A stretch of 50,544 nucleotides of DNA. It comes from an uncultured Pseudanabaenaceae cyanobacterium. GTDB taxonomy: Bacteria > Cyanobacteriota > Cyanobacteriia > PCC-9006 > JAAUQQ01. Positions within the stretch are counted from its first letter, which is position 1. Each line of letters opens with the position of its first letter. The translations under genes and the position numbers were made by a program. The notes beneath the pieces were generated by a model that did not search any database, was not told the origin of the DNA, and saw only the letters and a program-made list of their open reading frames with translations. The stretch covers positions 1-50,544 of the forward strand of contig CALIGI010000029.1 of assembly GCA_938021205.1 (NCBI GenBank), given 5' to 3'. Shown in pieces: positions 26,978-36,305 of the stretch.

Positions 26978-27061
26978 GTCTAACCCTACGCAGGAGCGGA
27001 CGGATTTCATAATCCGAGATTCATGCAAAAATATTGGCCGCCGCTCAGCTCCACGTTAAGT
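26978..27061 (+). mobile_element. attC-like integron recombination site
   Basis: 84 bp beginning with GTCTAAC (fits RYYYAAC) and ending with GTTAAGT (fits GTTRRRY). Inside, GAGCGGACGG (26994-27003) pairs with CCGCCGCTC (27038-27046) with one unpaired A, the extrahelical base typical of an attC L'' box, and a ~34-base variable loop separates them. It lies 90 bp after the discoidin-like gene in the correct orientation, closing a cassette. Confidence 0.7.
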
Positions 27062-27647
27062 CAAGCACCAACCGCCAGCATCTTCTCCACCGTCAACTGC
27101 AACCCAGGAAACTGAACAGAAACGATCGCCGCCTCCCCCACAAAATCTCGAAACTGATAAGCCCCATTCACTAGCGTCCCCACCCGAACCAACGCCTCAT
27201 CCGGGTCCACAATCCAATACTCCAAAATACCCCGCTCGGCATACTCCACTCGCTTTTCCTCGTAGTCCCGCGCCCGCGACTGCCGGTCCGTCTTCGTACT
27301 CGACGCCACCTCCACGACCAGCAAAGGCTCGGGCATCCCCAGGCGCAACAACTGCCCATCCTCAAAAATCGCAGCCCGCGACGCATCCGAGTGAACCACC
27401 AAATCTGGCTGCCTTGCTGAAGCTCTGTCAGACCGCACCTCAATTTGATGGTCAATCACCAAATTCTCTTCGGGTACGCCTAGCCGCGCCAACGCAAACA
27501 CCAGCCGCATCGCGATCGCGGGATTGAGTGGATTCTCTGCCCCATTTCAACTAAAACCCCATCCACCAGCTCATAGCGATAATCCGTCCCATCGGTATAG
27601 GCCAGATACTCCTCAAGCGTCATTTTCTTTTGAGTCGCGATCGCCAT
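27061..27647 (-). pseudogene. Uma2 family endonuclease-like gene, frameshifted
   Basis: The two halves of one Uma2 protein lie in different frames. The first starts at 27647 (MAIATQKKMTLEEYLAY, then YRYELVDGVLVEMG). The second runs from about 27540 to the stop at 27061 (PEENLVIDHQIEV, ARQPDLVVHS, LLVVEVASSTKTDRQSRARD, EYWIVDPDEA). A single missing base in the C4 run at 27540-27543 explains the break; restoring it gives the usual ~195-residue protein. The PD-(D/E)XK-like residues of the second half are intact. It could be a real mutation or a homopolymer sequencing error. Its stop codon overlaps the end of the attC-like site. Confidence 0.8.
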
Positions 27648-27783
27648 GGGCATTCCTTCCCTAGATCTCGATGGCCTCATTATATAAGGTGCAATCTCGC
27701 AGGAGCATTTTCAAGCCAAGTTCCAAGCCAAGCATCATGCCCTGGCTCAGTCCTAGCGCCTCCAGCATTTGCAAGCTAAGAAA

Positions 27784-28007
27784 TTAAGAACCTCTCAATG
27801 CCTTGGGTGATCGCCCGCGCAGCCGCATCATTCCACCGATCCAACGTCCCCGCACTCGTCACCGAATCAATAAAAAACGCCTTCGTCAAAATCGCAGCCA
27901 TCGCCGTCGGCCCCCCTCAACCACCGCCAACCGCCGCCGCTTCACACCACGATCTGGCACATCACCATCCGCAAAGCTGCCATCCAATGCCTGATTCACC
28001 GCATTCG
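27784..28007 (-). pseudogene. Copy of the 3' end of the amidase gene (copy 1)
   Basis: About 224 bp closely matching the last ~75 codons of the intact amidase gene (31610 onward), including NAVNQALDGSFADGDVPDRG and RRLAVVEG, followed by a frameshift. Homology ends sharply at about 28007. It is too short to encode the enzyme and keeps none of the front zinc-site motifs. Confidence 0.85.
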
Positions 28008-28431
28008 TCAATAATAAATCTGCAACCGTAGAGGGCTTGCAGGGCTGATTCAAAGTCCGCCAAGAGAGCCTGAAAAGCACATTCCGTCGTTTGGCGCTCT
28101 ACTGGTTAATAACGATAGACTAATGATTCCAGCTTGTCTCATCTGAGAATAAATTAGCCCTGAGAGGGCTTGGGCTTCCAAGAATGCTCCAGAGTGTACT
28201 CAGGCAGACATTCCAGCATACAAAATTCACTAACTCGAAAAAATCAGAGATTGCTATCGGTAAGCGTCCTATTTAGGAACCTACGCACTAAATGAGATAG
28301 CCAACATGGGCATGTAAGCATTCAGAGAGCAGGTAGTTCCCTTATCCCCACGATGAGGAGATCTAATAGCTGTTCTTCTACGTGAGCGCAGAGCAGTAAA
28401 AGCCGACTATCACAAACAGAAAGGTAGAATC
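28008..28431. other. Gene-free stretch before the phospholipase pair
   Basis: No open frame with protein-like composition, no tRNA and no clear hairpin. It must carry the promoter of the phospholipase gene at 28432; an AAAGGTAG-type ribosome binding site lies about 10 bases before that ATG. Confidence 0.5.
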
Positions 28432-30147
28432 ATGAATTGGCTCAAAAAACTAGAGAACACTCGTTATTTTGGGAAATTTATCTCCGCTATGCGTGCGCTG
28501 TTTCCTGCCACTAGCAGCACTTCTCCAGATTCATCCTTATCTCCGATAGCAAAGCCTGATGCAGTACATATTGCATTTGCTGGTGGTGGTTGGCGAGCGC
28601 ATGCTGCCCATGCTGGTTGGACTATTTCACTCTTGCACAACGGGAAAAAGACGCTCGAAGATGTTTTTACTCATGTAGGCACTATTTCTTCAAACTCGGG
28701 CGGTAGTTGGTTCAGTACGATGTTGGTGTATTCGGATGATTTTGTTAAGGCGATCGAGGCCCCAGATGCCATCAACACTTGGTCAAATGCGGGATCGAAT
28801 GCGGCTGGCTGGCTAGGGAAACAGCAATATCATTTCGACCAAGTTTCCTCCCATTTGAGCGGATACAAGTTCCTCGCGGAAGTCTTTAAGACATACACAG
28901 GTAGTTTCGAAAATGCTATATATTGGAACAAAGTCGTCACGGATTTGGTGTTCAAGGACTATCCGATCAGCGCTCCACTGAACGGAACCCGTCAAGTTTG
29001 GGCACAGGATAAAGCGTTGCTACTCGCGGCGACGATGCTGACAAACGAAGTTGTTCTCGGCCAAAATGTCGAGCTTGACAAGCAATACTACCAGGCATGT
29101 TTCTCGGACTCTACACCGATACTAAAGGGGAATGATGGTGCCTCTTGTAGTGGTTTAGCTGGGAGGAGTCCTGATGTTACTCCGGTAACTTTCTCAAGCC
29201 TGCCAAATCACTCAACTTTCACATCACCTCATTTTTTCCCGGCCCTTGGGAGCCATAGAAAATTTAATTTAGGCTACACAGAGACTTCGTGGCTTTCGTC
29301 ACCAAAGGCTGAGAATAGCATCGCGAATTCCCTACCAAGTGATCATGTTCCTATCATGGTAGCAGCGGCGGCTTCGAGCGCTGCTGTAGGATTTGGAGCT
29401 AGTCATACAGTGCTCTCATCAAAAACTTGGGAAGCGAATTATCTAGCTTCGGATGAGGCTCTCAACTTCCAATTAGAAGGGAGCATGCAGCACCTCATAG
29501 CGAATGGGATGACTGTTGAAGAACTGGCTAAAAAGAAGATTGTGCAACTTGCAGATGGCGGCCCGGTCGATAATTCGGGTGTCGCCCAAATTGTGAGTTT
29601 CCTGCAACAAAACAATCAGGCAAACGATTTCAATATCGTGGCCTTCGATAACGTTCAAGAGCTCTACCCGCCTGGAGGCTCCACTGTAAACGTCGGAACT
29701 GACATAGCGTATCTCTTTGGTAAGGGACTGTCGGATGGCAATCAGTTTTGCTCCGGTTCTCACGGTAAGGGAATTTGTGTTACCGTTCCTAACCTACAAA
29801 TATTTGAGCTTGCACCACTGGAAAGCAAACCTCTTTTGACTTGGAGTGCAGCCGCTCCTGACGATAATGTATCAGGCGTGGTACACCAATTGATCTATAC
29901 GAAATACTCAGTCACCACTGTAGCTAATCCAACATTCGCCATCACTAAAGGTACAAAGGGAACACTTCACGCATTTACCTGTGCCTGGTCTGATGCGGAT
30001 ACAGCACCTCAAAATTGTCCGAAGGGCGGGGACTTCAAGGCATACGCCAAAATGCTCAAATTTATCAACACTGGCTTGAAGCAACCAGATGCGACAGGAA
30101 AGACAGGATTGAAGTATCTAGAAGAGGCACTCGGCCTTAAATCTTAG
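28432..30147 (+). CDS. cPLA2/lysophospholipase-like patatin-fold phospholipase
   Basis: 571 residues. The glycine-rich oxyanion loop AFAGGGWRAH (49-58), the nucleophile motif SNSGGSWF with Ser89, and the catalytic Asp375 in LADGGPVDNSGV define a Ser-Asp dyad lipase. GGGWR and SNSGGSW resemble cytosolic PLA2/lysophospholipase B enzymes more than ordinary bacterial patatins. There is no signal peptide. Cysteine-containing inserts and the size suggest relatives in eukaryotic microbes or large bacterial lipases. A true patatin gene follows after 82 bp on the same strand. The gene is not cyanobacterial-core in base composition and has few HIP1 sites. Confidence 0.78.
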   Translation: MNWLKKLENTRYFGKFISAMRALFPATSSTSPDSSLSPIAKPDAVHIAFAGGGWRAHAAHAGWTISLLHNGKKTLEDVFTHVGTISSNSGGSWFSTMLVYSDDFVKAIEAPDAINTWSNAGSNAAGWLGKQQYHFDQVSSHLSGYKFLAEVFKTYTGSFENAIYWNKVVTDLVFKDYPISAPLNGTRQVWAQDKALLLAATMLTNEVVLGQNVELDKQYYQACFSDSTPILKGNDGASCSGLAGRSPDVTPVTFSSLPNHSTFTSPHFFPALGSHRKFNLGYTETSWLSSPKAENSIANSLPSDHVPIMVAAAASSAAVGFGASHTVLSSKTWEANYLASDEALNFQLEGSMQHLIANGMTVEELAKKKIVQLADGGPVDNSGVAQIVSFLQQNNQANDFNIVAFDNVQELYPPGGSTVNVGTDIAYLFGKGLSDGNQFCSGSHGKGICVTVPNLQIFELAPLESKPLLTWSAAAPDDNVSGVVHQLIYTKYSVTTVANPTFAITKGTKGTLHAFTCAWSDADTAPQNCPKGGDFKAYAKMLKFINTGLKQPDATGKTGLKYLEEALGLKS

Positions 30148-30229
30148 AGGCTTGAGAAAAAACTTCGTACAATAGATTTTCAGCATCATACTTCATCAGG
30201 AATAAACCTATTTCTTCGGAGAAAAAATC

Positions 30230-31414
30230 ATGAAATCACAAGCGCCCTTTCGTATTCTTAGCTTAGATGGTGGTGGCATTAGAGGCGCGTTGTCAGCCAC
30301 CATACTTAAGCAAGTAGAAAAGCAAATCTTGGAGCAAGAAGGCCAGTCTTTAAGCCAATACTTCGACCTGATTGCGGGAACATCTACAGGGTCCATATTA
30401 GCTGCAGGAACCGCGCTGGGTTTGAATGCAGAGACAATGTTTAACTTGTATCAAAAACAAGGAAATGACATTTTTTCGCCCCAAACACGATGCTTACGCA
30501 AGTGGCTACCTGGTGGTGGTGAACTTTTTTTCCCTTTCACGAGGTATAGCAATAAAGGATTGATTAAAGTTCTCAAGGAGAATTTAATTTTTCAAGACAA
30601 AAAAGGAAGCCCCCCCCCAACGCTTGTCGACATTGAACGCTCCTCCAAGAAACTGCCTTCTTTATTGATTCTTGCCTATAACACCTCCGATAGCTACACC
30701 GAGTATTTTGCGAGTAATGCAACCTATCGAGAAGGTGGTGAACCAACGTGGAATGCGAAAATCCCTATCTGGCAAGCCTGCGTGTGCTCATCTGCTGCAC
30801 CTACTTTTTTCCCACCCTATGAATTAGTTGCACCTGCAGCTCAAGGTGGAGAGAAATTCAATAATTACATCGACGGAGGCGTTGCTGCCAATAATCCCGA
30901 TCTCGCAGCAATTACCCACTCAGCCTACACAAAAACTCGGATCAATCCTGATGGGAGCCTCAACGAATCGGGGCTGGCATTGAGCGATATGTCCGTACTT
31001 TCTATTGGCACAGGAAAAGTTAAGCATAGCTTTGATTACAAAACAGTTGATAGCTGGGGGCTGATAGATTGGGCACGCCAAATTTCTGATATTTTTATGG
31101 CAGCTCCAACGGACTTTGAAGAGAAAGTGACTCGACAACTACTATCGATCGCCAGTTCCAAAAAATTAAGCGAACGATATCTACGCTTGAATATTGACAT
31201 CGAGCCATCCTTGTCAGCTATTGATGACCCAAATGTTATTGGAGGGCTCGTTAATGCATATGAAGAGCAGTCCAGTCGACTTCCTCATTATAATTTTGAG
31301 ACTGGACGGACTGAACATCGTACGATAGAAGAGTTGGTTAATGATTTCATCATGAGCAACAAGCGATCGCCGGGGCAACACTTTAAAGATCGGTTTGAAG
31401 CGAATAACAAGTAA
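30230..31414 (+). CDS. Patatin-like phospholipase
   Basis: 394 residues. LSLDGGGIRGALSA (11-24) is the oxyanion loop, GTSTGS carries the nucleophile Ser52, and YIDGGVAANNPDLAAI carries the catalytic Asp215, so the dyad is complete. It hydrolyses acyl groups from membrane lipids. The N-terminal layout resembles CapV-type effector phospholipases of cyclic-nucleotide defence systems, but no nucleotide cyclase gene is nearby, so I do not assign it to such a system. It probably forms an operon with the preceding cPLA2-like gene. Confidence 0.9.
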   Translation: MKSQAPFRILSLDGGGIRGALSATILKQVEKQILEQEGQSLSQYFDLIAGTSTGSILAAGTALGLNAETMFNLYQKQGNDIFSPQTRCLRKWLPGGGELFFPFTRYSNKGLIKVLKENLIFQDKKGSPPPTLVDIERSSKKLPSLLILAYNTSDSYTEYFASNATYREGGEPTWNAKIPIWQACVCSSAAPTFFPPYELVAPAAQGGEKFNNYIDGGVAANNPDLAAITHSAYTKTRINPDGSLNESGLALSDMSVLSIGTGKVKHSFDYKTVDSWGLIDWARQISDIFMAAPTDFEEKVTRQLLSIASSKKLSERYLRLNIDIEPSLSAIDDPNVIGGLVNAYEEQSSRLPHYNFETGRTEHRTIEELVNDFIMSNKRSPGQHFKDRFEANNK

Positions 31415-31600
31415 AGACAAAGAATAGAGAATTCTGGGAGCTCACTATTTTCCTAAATGCCTTGAAGCAAGTACCCATAATATAACGGTACCCATGCGTA
31501 TTAATTGCCAAAAGTAGATCCAAATGATGCAGAGTTGAGCTGCGGTAAGTGAAGGGTAACGTTACCAAATGTACAGGGCCAAAGTAAGCCAAACAAATAT

Positions 31601-33007
31601 TTAAGATGTTAAAAACTTCTCGATGCCTTGCGCGATCGCCCGCGCAGCCGCATCATTCCACCGATCCAACGTCCCCGCACTCGTCACCGAATCAATAAAA
31701 AATGCCTCCGTCAAAATCGCAGCCGTCGCCGTCGGCACCCCCTCAAACACCGCCAACCGCCGCTGCTTCACCCCTCGATTTGGCACATCCCCATCCGCAA
31801 AACTGCCATCCAACGCCTGATTCACCGCATTCGCTAACCGCACATCCGCACTCGTCGGTGGATTCGCCACAAACACCTCATGGCCCTGCACCTGCTGATT
31901 CACCGCATTCAAGTGCAGCGACACAAAGCAATCCGCCCCCCGCGCCTGAGCCCCGATCGCCCGCAAACTCAAACTCGTATTATTCTCAATAACCCTCACT
32001 GTCGCCCCCTTATCTCCCAACAGCCGCTGAATAATATTCGCCTGCTTCCGCACCTCATCTCGCTCATTCCGATTCAGCCGCCGATTCACCGCCCCAGGGT
32101 CATTTACCCCCGCACTGCTGAACTCGCCATGGCCCGGATCGAGCACCACCGTCTTCCCCACCAACGACTTCTCCACCGGCAGACCATCCTTCAACAGCTC
32201 CACCGCAGGCCGATAGGCAAACCAAGTCGTCCGCCCCTTCACCAGCACCTGCTTGCCATTGGCATCCAGCCCCAGCAACACCCGCCAATGAGATGCGTCA
32301 GCAACTTCATACCTTTGAATGGGTAGCGACGTGCCCCGTGCCACAAAATGCTTATCCGAATCCGGCAACGTCGAACCTTGGGCCGTACTCCGCTTCAGCA
32401 ACGTATCTTCTAAGAACGCCAGCGAATACTTCGCCCCGCGAATCACCGGCGGCGGCACCACCACCGCCTCATCATTCTTCAACAGCTCCACCACGGGCCG
32501 ATAAATAAACCAAGTATTCTGCCCTTTAAACGACACCTGCTGCCACCGCTCATCCACCCCCAAGGCAACTTGCAAATGAAACGTCCCAGCCACCGTAAAG
32601 CTGCTCACCGGCAGACTCGTCCCCGCTCGCACTAGCTGCCGCTGCTCATCCGGCAAGCTGCTGCCCTGGGCCGTGCTCTGCTTCAGCCAAGTATCCAGCT
32701 CAATCCGCATCGTATAGGCCGAAACCGCTGATTCGCGGGTTTGCGGATCAACGACCTGGCCATTGCGCAGCAGCTCCACCGCAGGCTCATAGACAAACCA
32801 AGTATTGCGACCCTTAAAGAAGATTTGCTCCCCTCCCTCATCCTTACCAAAGGTCAACCTGAGATGATTGCCAACGGTCTTAAACCCGCTCAAGGGTAAA
32901 ACAGTGCCGCTATCAATAAACTGTCGCTGACTATCGGGCAAACTAGAGCCCTGGACGGTTGCCTGTTTCAACCACGTATCAAACTTGAGCCTGATCTGGT
33001 AGACCAT
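31601..33007 (-). CDS. N-acetylmuramoyl-L-alanine amidase with three N-terminal repeats
   Basis: 468 residues from the ATG at 33007 (a TTG at 33031 is in frame). Three ~90-residue repeats, each built around an Ile/Leu-x-x-Asp-Thr-Trp-Leu-Lys-Gln core, Gln-Gly-Ser-Ser-Leu-Pro and a final Trp-Phe-x-Tyr-x-Pro-x-Val-Glu-Leu-Leu, precede an Amidase_3 domain from about residue 283. The zinc-site motifs are there: LDPGHGE, NRNERDE, SLHLNAV and ILTEAFFIDS. No signal peptide is visible, so export is unclear. It cleaves the peptide stem from peptidoglycan glycan strands. Two dead copies of its 3' end lie 4 kb on either side. Confidence 0.9.
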   Translation of the reverse strand: MVYQIRLKFDTWLKQATVQGSSLPDSQRQFIDSGTVLPLSGFKTVGNHLRLTFGKDEGGEQIFFKGRNTWFVYEPAVELLRNGQVVDPQTRESAVSAYTMRIELDTWLKQSTAQGSSLPDEQRQLVRAGTSLPVSSFTVAGTFHLQVALGVDERWQQVSFKGQNTWFIYRPVVELLKNDEAVVVPPPVIRGAKYSLAFLEDTLLKRSTAQGSTLPDSDKHFVARGTSLPIQRYEVADASHWRVLLGLDANGKQVLVKGRTTWFAYRPAVELLKDGLPVEKSLVGKTVVLDPGHGEFSSAGVNDPGAVNRRLNRNERDEVRKQANIIQRLLGDKGATVRVIENNTSLSLRAIGAQARGADCFVSLHLNAVNQQVQGHEVFVANPPTSADVRLANAVNQALDGSFADGDVPNRGVKQRRLAVFEGVPTATAAILTEAFFIDSVTSAGTLDRWNDAAARAIAQGIEKFLTS

Positions 33008-33454
33008 AACGTAAGGATTGGAGGATTTCAAGACTGGACTTGCTTATCAGGCAACTAACACGATCACTAGCTTAGACAGGCAGCCCGACGCATGACAATT
33101 AATATCGAAAAGCCTGGCGATCGCTCCGACTAGCAATCCAAAACCTCCCAGAAAATAGCACGATCCAAAAGGGCAGCCATAAAAATCCCACAACTATTGT
33201 GGATGCAAGAGTCTCAGTTCTCAGAGGGTTATCTATCACAGCAATATTGAATCTCTAAAGACACTAGCAAATCTGACGATGATACCGAAGCCTTGGCTCT
33301 CTCCCTGAAAAAATCAGCGCACAGACTTCACTTCTGCCTAGAAGCCTATATGCAAAAAGTTTCCGTTCACCCTCATCGTCAGGCCATGTCAGTGAGGTTT
33401 ATGGGAACCCATCACTGGCCCAGAGCGCTCCTTGACTTGGCATAGGTCACGATA
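33008..33454. other. Gene-free stretch
   Basis: 447 bp between the divergent amidase and the small gene at 33455. It holds one HIP1 site near 33118 and no convincing gene, RNA or hairpin. Confidence 0.5.
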
Positions 33455-33697
33455 ATGCCACAAGTAAAGAGCTATGGGGACCTAACTTTTTTGAGATTTG
33501 ATAAGCCATCTACGCCATTTGACCTAAAGAGTCTCACACTAGAAGAACTGGATCTACCTAATTTCTGCATAAGGCTCTTGGGTGGACATTCAGTAACTCA
33601 ATATCAGCTCATCAAGGATTCTAGACGGACAGAGTTTCTCTGCCCAATCTCTGAATCTAGAAGCTTCCTAGCCAGAATTCTATCCAAGCAGAAGTAG
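33455..33697 (+). CDS. Small hypothetical protein
   Basis: 80 residues with a mixed, soluble composition (LTLEELDLPNFCIRLLGGHS in the middle, a basic C-terminus). No domain is recognised. The GATTTGA/GAAGA vocabulary is AT-rich like the rest of the accessory region. The start at 33455 has no strong ribosome binding site, so it may be a real small gene or a chance frame; it stands alone between the amidase and the flavoprotein. Confidence 0.4.
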   Translation: MPQVKSYGDLTFLRFDKPSTPFDLKSLTLEELDLPNFCIRLLGGHSVTQYQLIKDSRRTEFLCPISESRSFLARILSKQK

Positions 33698-33824
33698 GCC
33701 TCCTGCATGAATTTTAAATTTCTGGGTGCTTCATAGAGCTTCAGTCTCAAAGGCATTCATCCATGCAGGAAATCTCGCGAGACTTTGAAAATTGTAGTCG
33801 CTATATAAGAGTGAGATAGATCAA

Positions 33825-35777
33825 ATGAACCCAGAAGAGCGCCTAGTACAATCCTCACAAAAAGATGCGGAAAGTAGGCTGAATGGTTCAGGCTTCATCG
33901 CAAAATACGTCAATGATCATAAGCAGGAGTTGGCAGAACTGAGAGCAAAAGCAAATTTGTCAAAATTTGAGGGCTCATGGGTCATCATCGGTGACGAAGG
34001 ATATCAAGGTGACAGGCTACAGTACGCTACAACTTCATTCGAGGAAAGGGAAGTTTCCCCACGCATTATCTTGTATCCGGCTGGAGAGGAGGATATCCAA
34101 AAAGCGATTTTATTGTGTCGTGAGCTTGGCATGGCGATCGCTGTGCGCACCGGAGGTCACCAATACTGTGGATACTCGTCAACCTCGCCAGTGAACATGC
34201 AGATCGACCTGAGTAAAGGCAAGGATCATGCATTTGATAAATACTCCTATGACAGTGAAAATAATGTGCTGACATGCGGTCCTTACCAAGCATTAGGAGA
34301 TTGGGCTGCGCACAATAGAAACCCAACGGAAAAGGACATTATTGAACCAACGGGTAACCAGGAGGCTGAGACTGGAATCTACTTGCCCATGGGAGTATGT
34401 GCGAGCGTGCACCTAGGAGGACATGTACATACTGGAGGATGGGGGATGGTTGCGCGCAGCCATGGCCTTTTAGCCGACCACGTACTAGCGTTCGACATTA
34501 TCCTGGCAAGCGGAGAGAAGGAGCGAATCGTCCGGCCCGAAGCGGGAAAAACAACCCGCCATAACGATGACTTGTACTATGCAGTCTTAGGAGGCAGTAA
34601 GGGGGGAGAATTCGGGATCGTTACACAGTGGGAGTTCCAACCTCTACGTAACCAGGATTACCCTAACGCGGCTTGCTACTCTTTTGCATGGATATGGTCG
34701 AAAGAGAGAATGGAAAGAGTAGTCCAGCATCTGGCAGAACTATCCAAACGTTGCGCCAGTGGTGAGATTCCGTCCGACTACGAGTTCATGCTCAACATCA
34801 CGGGGGGTGGGGAGATGCATGTGCTGCCTGAGCTACTGCAAAACGCTTTAAGATATTTAGGACTCCGAAGACTCGATAATAGGAATTCGAGGACTGCCCT
34901 TGTGCAAGCTCCAGAAGGAGAGCAAGAACTCACTGAAGTCAATAAATTTAGAAATGAGTTGAGTGCACTGGGATTCGAAGCGACCCAGGATCTAGACTTA
35001 TCGCCTGAGTCATCGGCAGATGAATCAAATGTCAGGGGAATACTCGATGGCGACTTATGGATTCCACCTCTGATTCAGATGTGGATGTGTTTCACAAATA
35101 AAGGAGGTCAGAGTGAGCAGTTTGATGACCAATGGTTCGAATCCTTTGCTCAGGAAGATGTTTGTGGGAAACCACCATGGTGGATGTCACCCCAAAGACT
35201 GAAAAAGACTCCGATCTCTACAGGGCTCGCAGAACATTTCATCATGAAACAAAATCGCGAGATGGAATATCCCTTCGTCAAGCGATTTCGAGTCACCCTG
35301 GATGTACCAGAGGAGTTCCCTAAGGTTTATGCAGAACGTATGTACCAGATTATGCATGGGCGATGGGGGACTGATGGCAAACAACACCTGGTTTCGCAAC
35401 AACAAATTTATGCGGGCGGTGCCGTAGCAGAGAATGGGAAATCAAATCTCACATCCTACTCGTGGCGCGAGCAAGCTCTGGCCATGAGCTATGACTCATT
35501 CTACTCGGAGGGCTATCATCAAGAGGCAGAGCAATGGCAAGGCCAAAACGATGAGGTATTCATCGAAAATAAGGCATTTGCAGACCAGGATATGCGGATG
35601 TTTGCGTACACTTTTGGTGATAACGTCCTTGAAAAAGAGAATGTATGGAGTTGCTATTATGACAGCAAAGAAAAGTACGAACGATTGAGAGGAATTAAGT
35701 GGGATGTTGATCGCGATCGTATTTTTTCTGCTGACCAATTTTCTTTGAAACCATTGCCGCCAAAAATCCCAGAGTAA
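33825..35777 (+). CDS. FAD-linked oxidoreductase, berberine-bridge-enzyme-like
   Basis: 650 residues. A FAD_binding_4 (VAO/PCMH) fold is clear: ILYPAGEEDIQKAILLCREL, then RTGGHQYCGYSS with the covalent-flavin His112, and GVCASVHLGGHVHTGGWGM with Cys192 in the second flavin-attachment position. The BBE C-terminal segment is present (YERLRGIKWDVDRDRIFSADQ). It is longer than the usual ~450-500 residues through insertions at about 315-420. Such enzymes oxidise sugars, alkaloids or other secondary metabolites; no partner enzymes are adjacent. No signal peptide. A strong 17-bp palindrome follows the stop. Confidence 0.85.
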   Translation: MNPEERLVQSSQKDAESRLNGSGFIAKYVNDHKQELAELRAKANLSKFEGSWVIIGDEGYQGDRLQYATTSFEEREVSPRIILYPAGEEDIQKAILLCRELGMAIAVRTGGHQYCGYSSTSPVNMQIDLSKGKDHAFDKYSYDSENNVLTCGPYQALGDWAAHNRNPTEKDIIEPTGNQEAETGIYLPMGVCASVHLGGHVHTGGWGMVARSHGLLADHVLAFDIILASGEKERIVRPEAGKTTRHNDDLYYAVLGGSKGGEFGIVTQWEFQPLRNQDYPNAACYSFAWIWSKERMERVVQHLAELSKRCASGEIPSDYEFMLNITGGGEMHVLPELLQNALRYLGLRRLDNRNSRTALVQAPEGEQELTEVNKFRNELSALGFEATQDLDLSPESSADESNVRGILDGDLWIPPLIQMWMCFTNKGGQSEQFDDQWFESFAQEDVCGKPPWWMSPQRLKKTPISTGLAEHFIMKQNREMEYPFVKRFRVTLDVPEEFPKVYAERMYQIMHGRWGTDGKQHLVSQQQIYAGGAVAENGKSNLTSYSWREQALAMSYDSFYSEGYHQEAEQWQGQNDEVFIENKAFADQDMRMFAYTFGDNVLEKENVWSCYYDSKEKYERLRGIKWDVDRDRIFSADQFSLKPLPPKIPE

Positions 35778-35814
35778 TGACCAAGACAATTGATCCGAGA
35801 AAAATTACCTGTAC

Positions 35815-35858
35815 ATCACGAATATCAAAAAAAGCTTTTTGTTTTTGATATTCGTGAT
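35815..35858. terminator. 17-bp perfect palindrome after the flavoprotein gene
   Basis: 35815-35831 (ATCACGAATATCAAAAA) is exactly complementary to 35842-35858 around a 10-base loop, 38 bp after the stop codon. It is probably an end-of-transcript structure, though the arm is AT-rich and no separate T run follows. Confidence 0.6.
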
Positions 35859-36084
35859 TAACGGCATCGGTAAAGTGAAGATGTGAAAATTCAGCAACTC
35901 ACAGTCTATAAGCTGCCTAATGTAGGTTTCATTGCAGCAGATATGACTTAAAATGTTAGAATACGACTCCTCCTCATACGCCGTGCCATTTGGCTACCTT
36001 GCCAAAGTCAAATGCATAGAATCATAACGATCCCAAAAAGTCTCTTTTTCAACAGCTTATGGCAAATAGGCCACTCATGCAGAG

Positions 36085-36305
36085 TTCACGCCATTCAGAA
36101 CTCTCTCGATGCTGCCAACCTCCACCGTTTCATCTCATGATTTTAAATATCACCATCCGTAAAGCATCCACCCAATGCTTGATTTACCGCATAGGCAAGT
36201 CGTACATCCGCTGTCGTAAGAGACTGAGACATCTCATGCCTCTACCCCTGCTGATTTACAGCATTCAGATGCAGCAAAATAAGGAGATCTGCACCGGGAG
36301 CATCT
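36085..36305 (-). pseudogene. Decayed copy of the amidase 3' region (copy 3)
   Basis: Strongly diverged but recognisable against the intact gene: ACTCTCTCGATGC matches the end of the gene; then, after a deletion, ATCACCATCCGTAAAGC, CAATGCTTGATTTACCGCAT, TACATCCGCTG and GATTTACAGCATTCAGATGC follow the intact order. No reading frame survives. It is more decayed than copy 1 and so probably older. Confidence 0.65.

Noticed and set aside
22216..28431. CRISPR array in the accessory region
   Set aside because: No regularly spaced repeat-spacer pattern and no cas genes anywhere in the window.
28432..31414. The phospholipase pair as a CBASS system
   Set aside because: The patatin resembles CapV, but there is no CD-NTase or other cyclase gene in the surrounding region.
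31880..32326. A 148-codon + strand frame opposite the amidase
   Set aside because: His/Pro/Arg-rich and antisense to the amidase domain; not protein-like.
35930..35975. GTTAGAA near 35953 as an integron core site
   Set aside because: Its last base breaks the GTTRRRY consensus and no partner RYYYAAC with paired arms was found.
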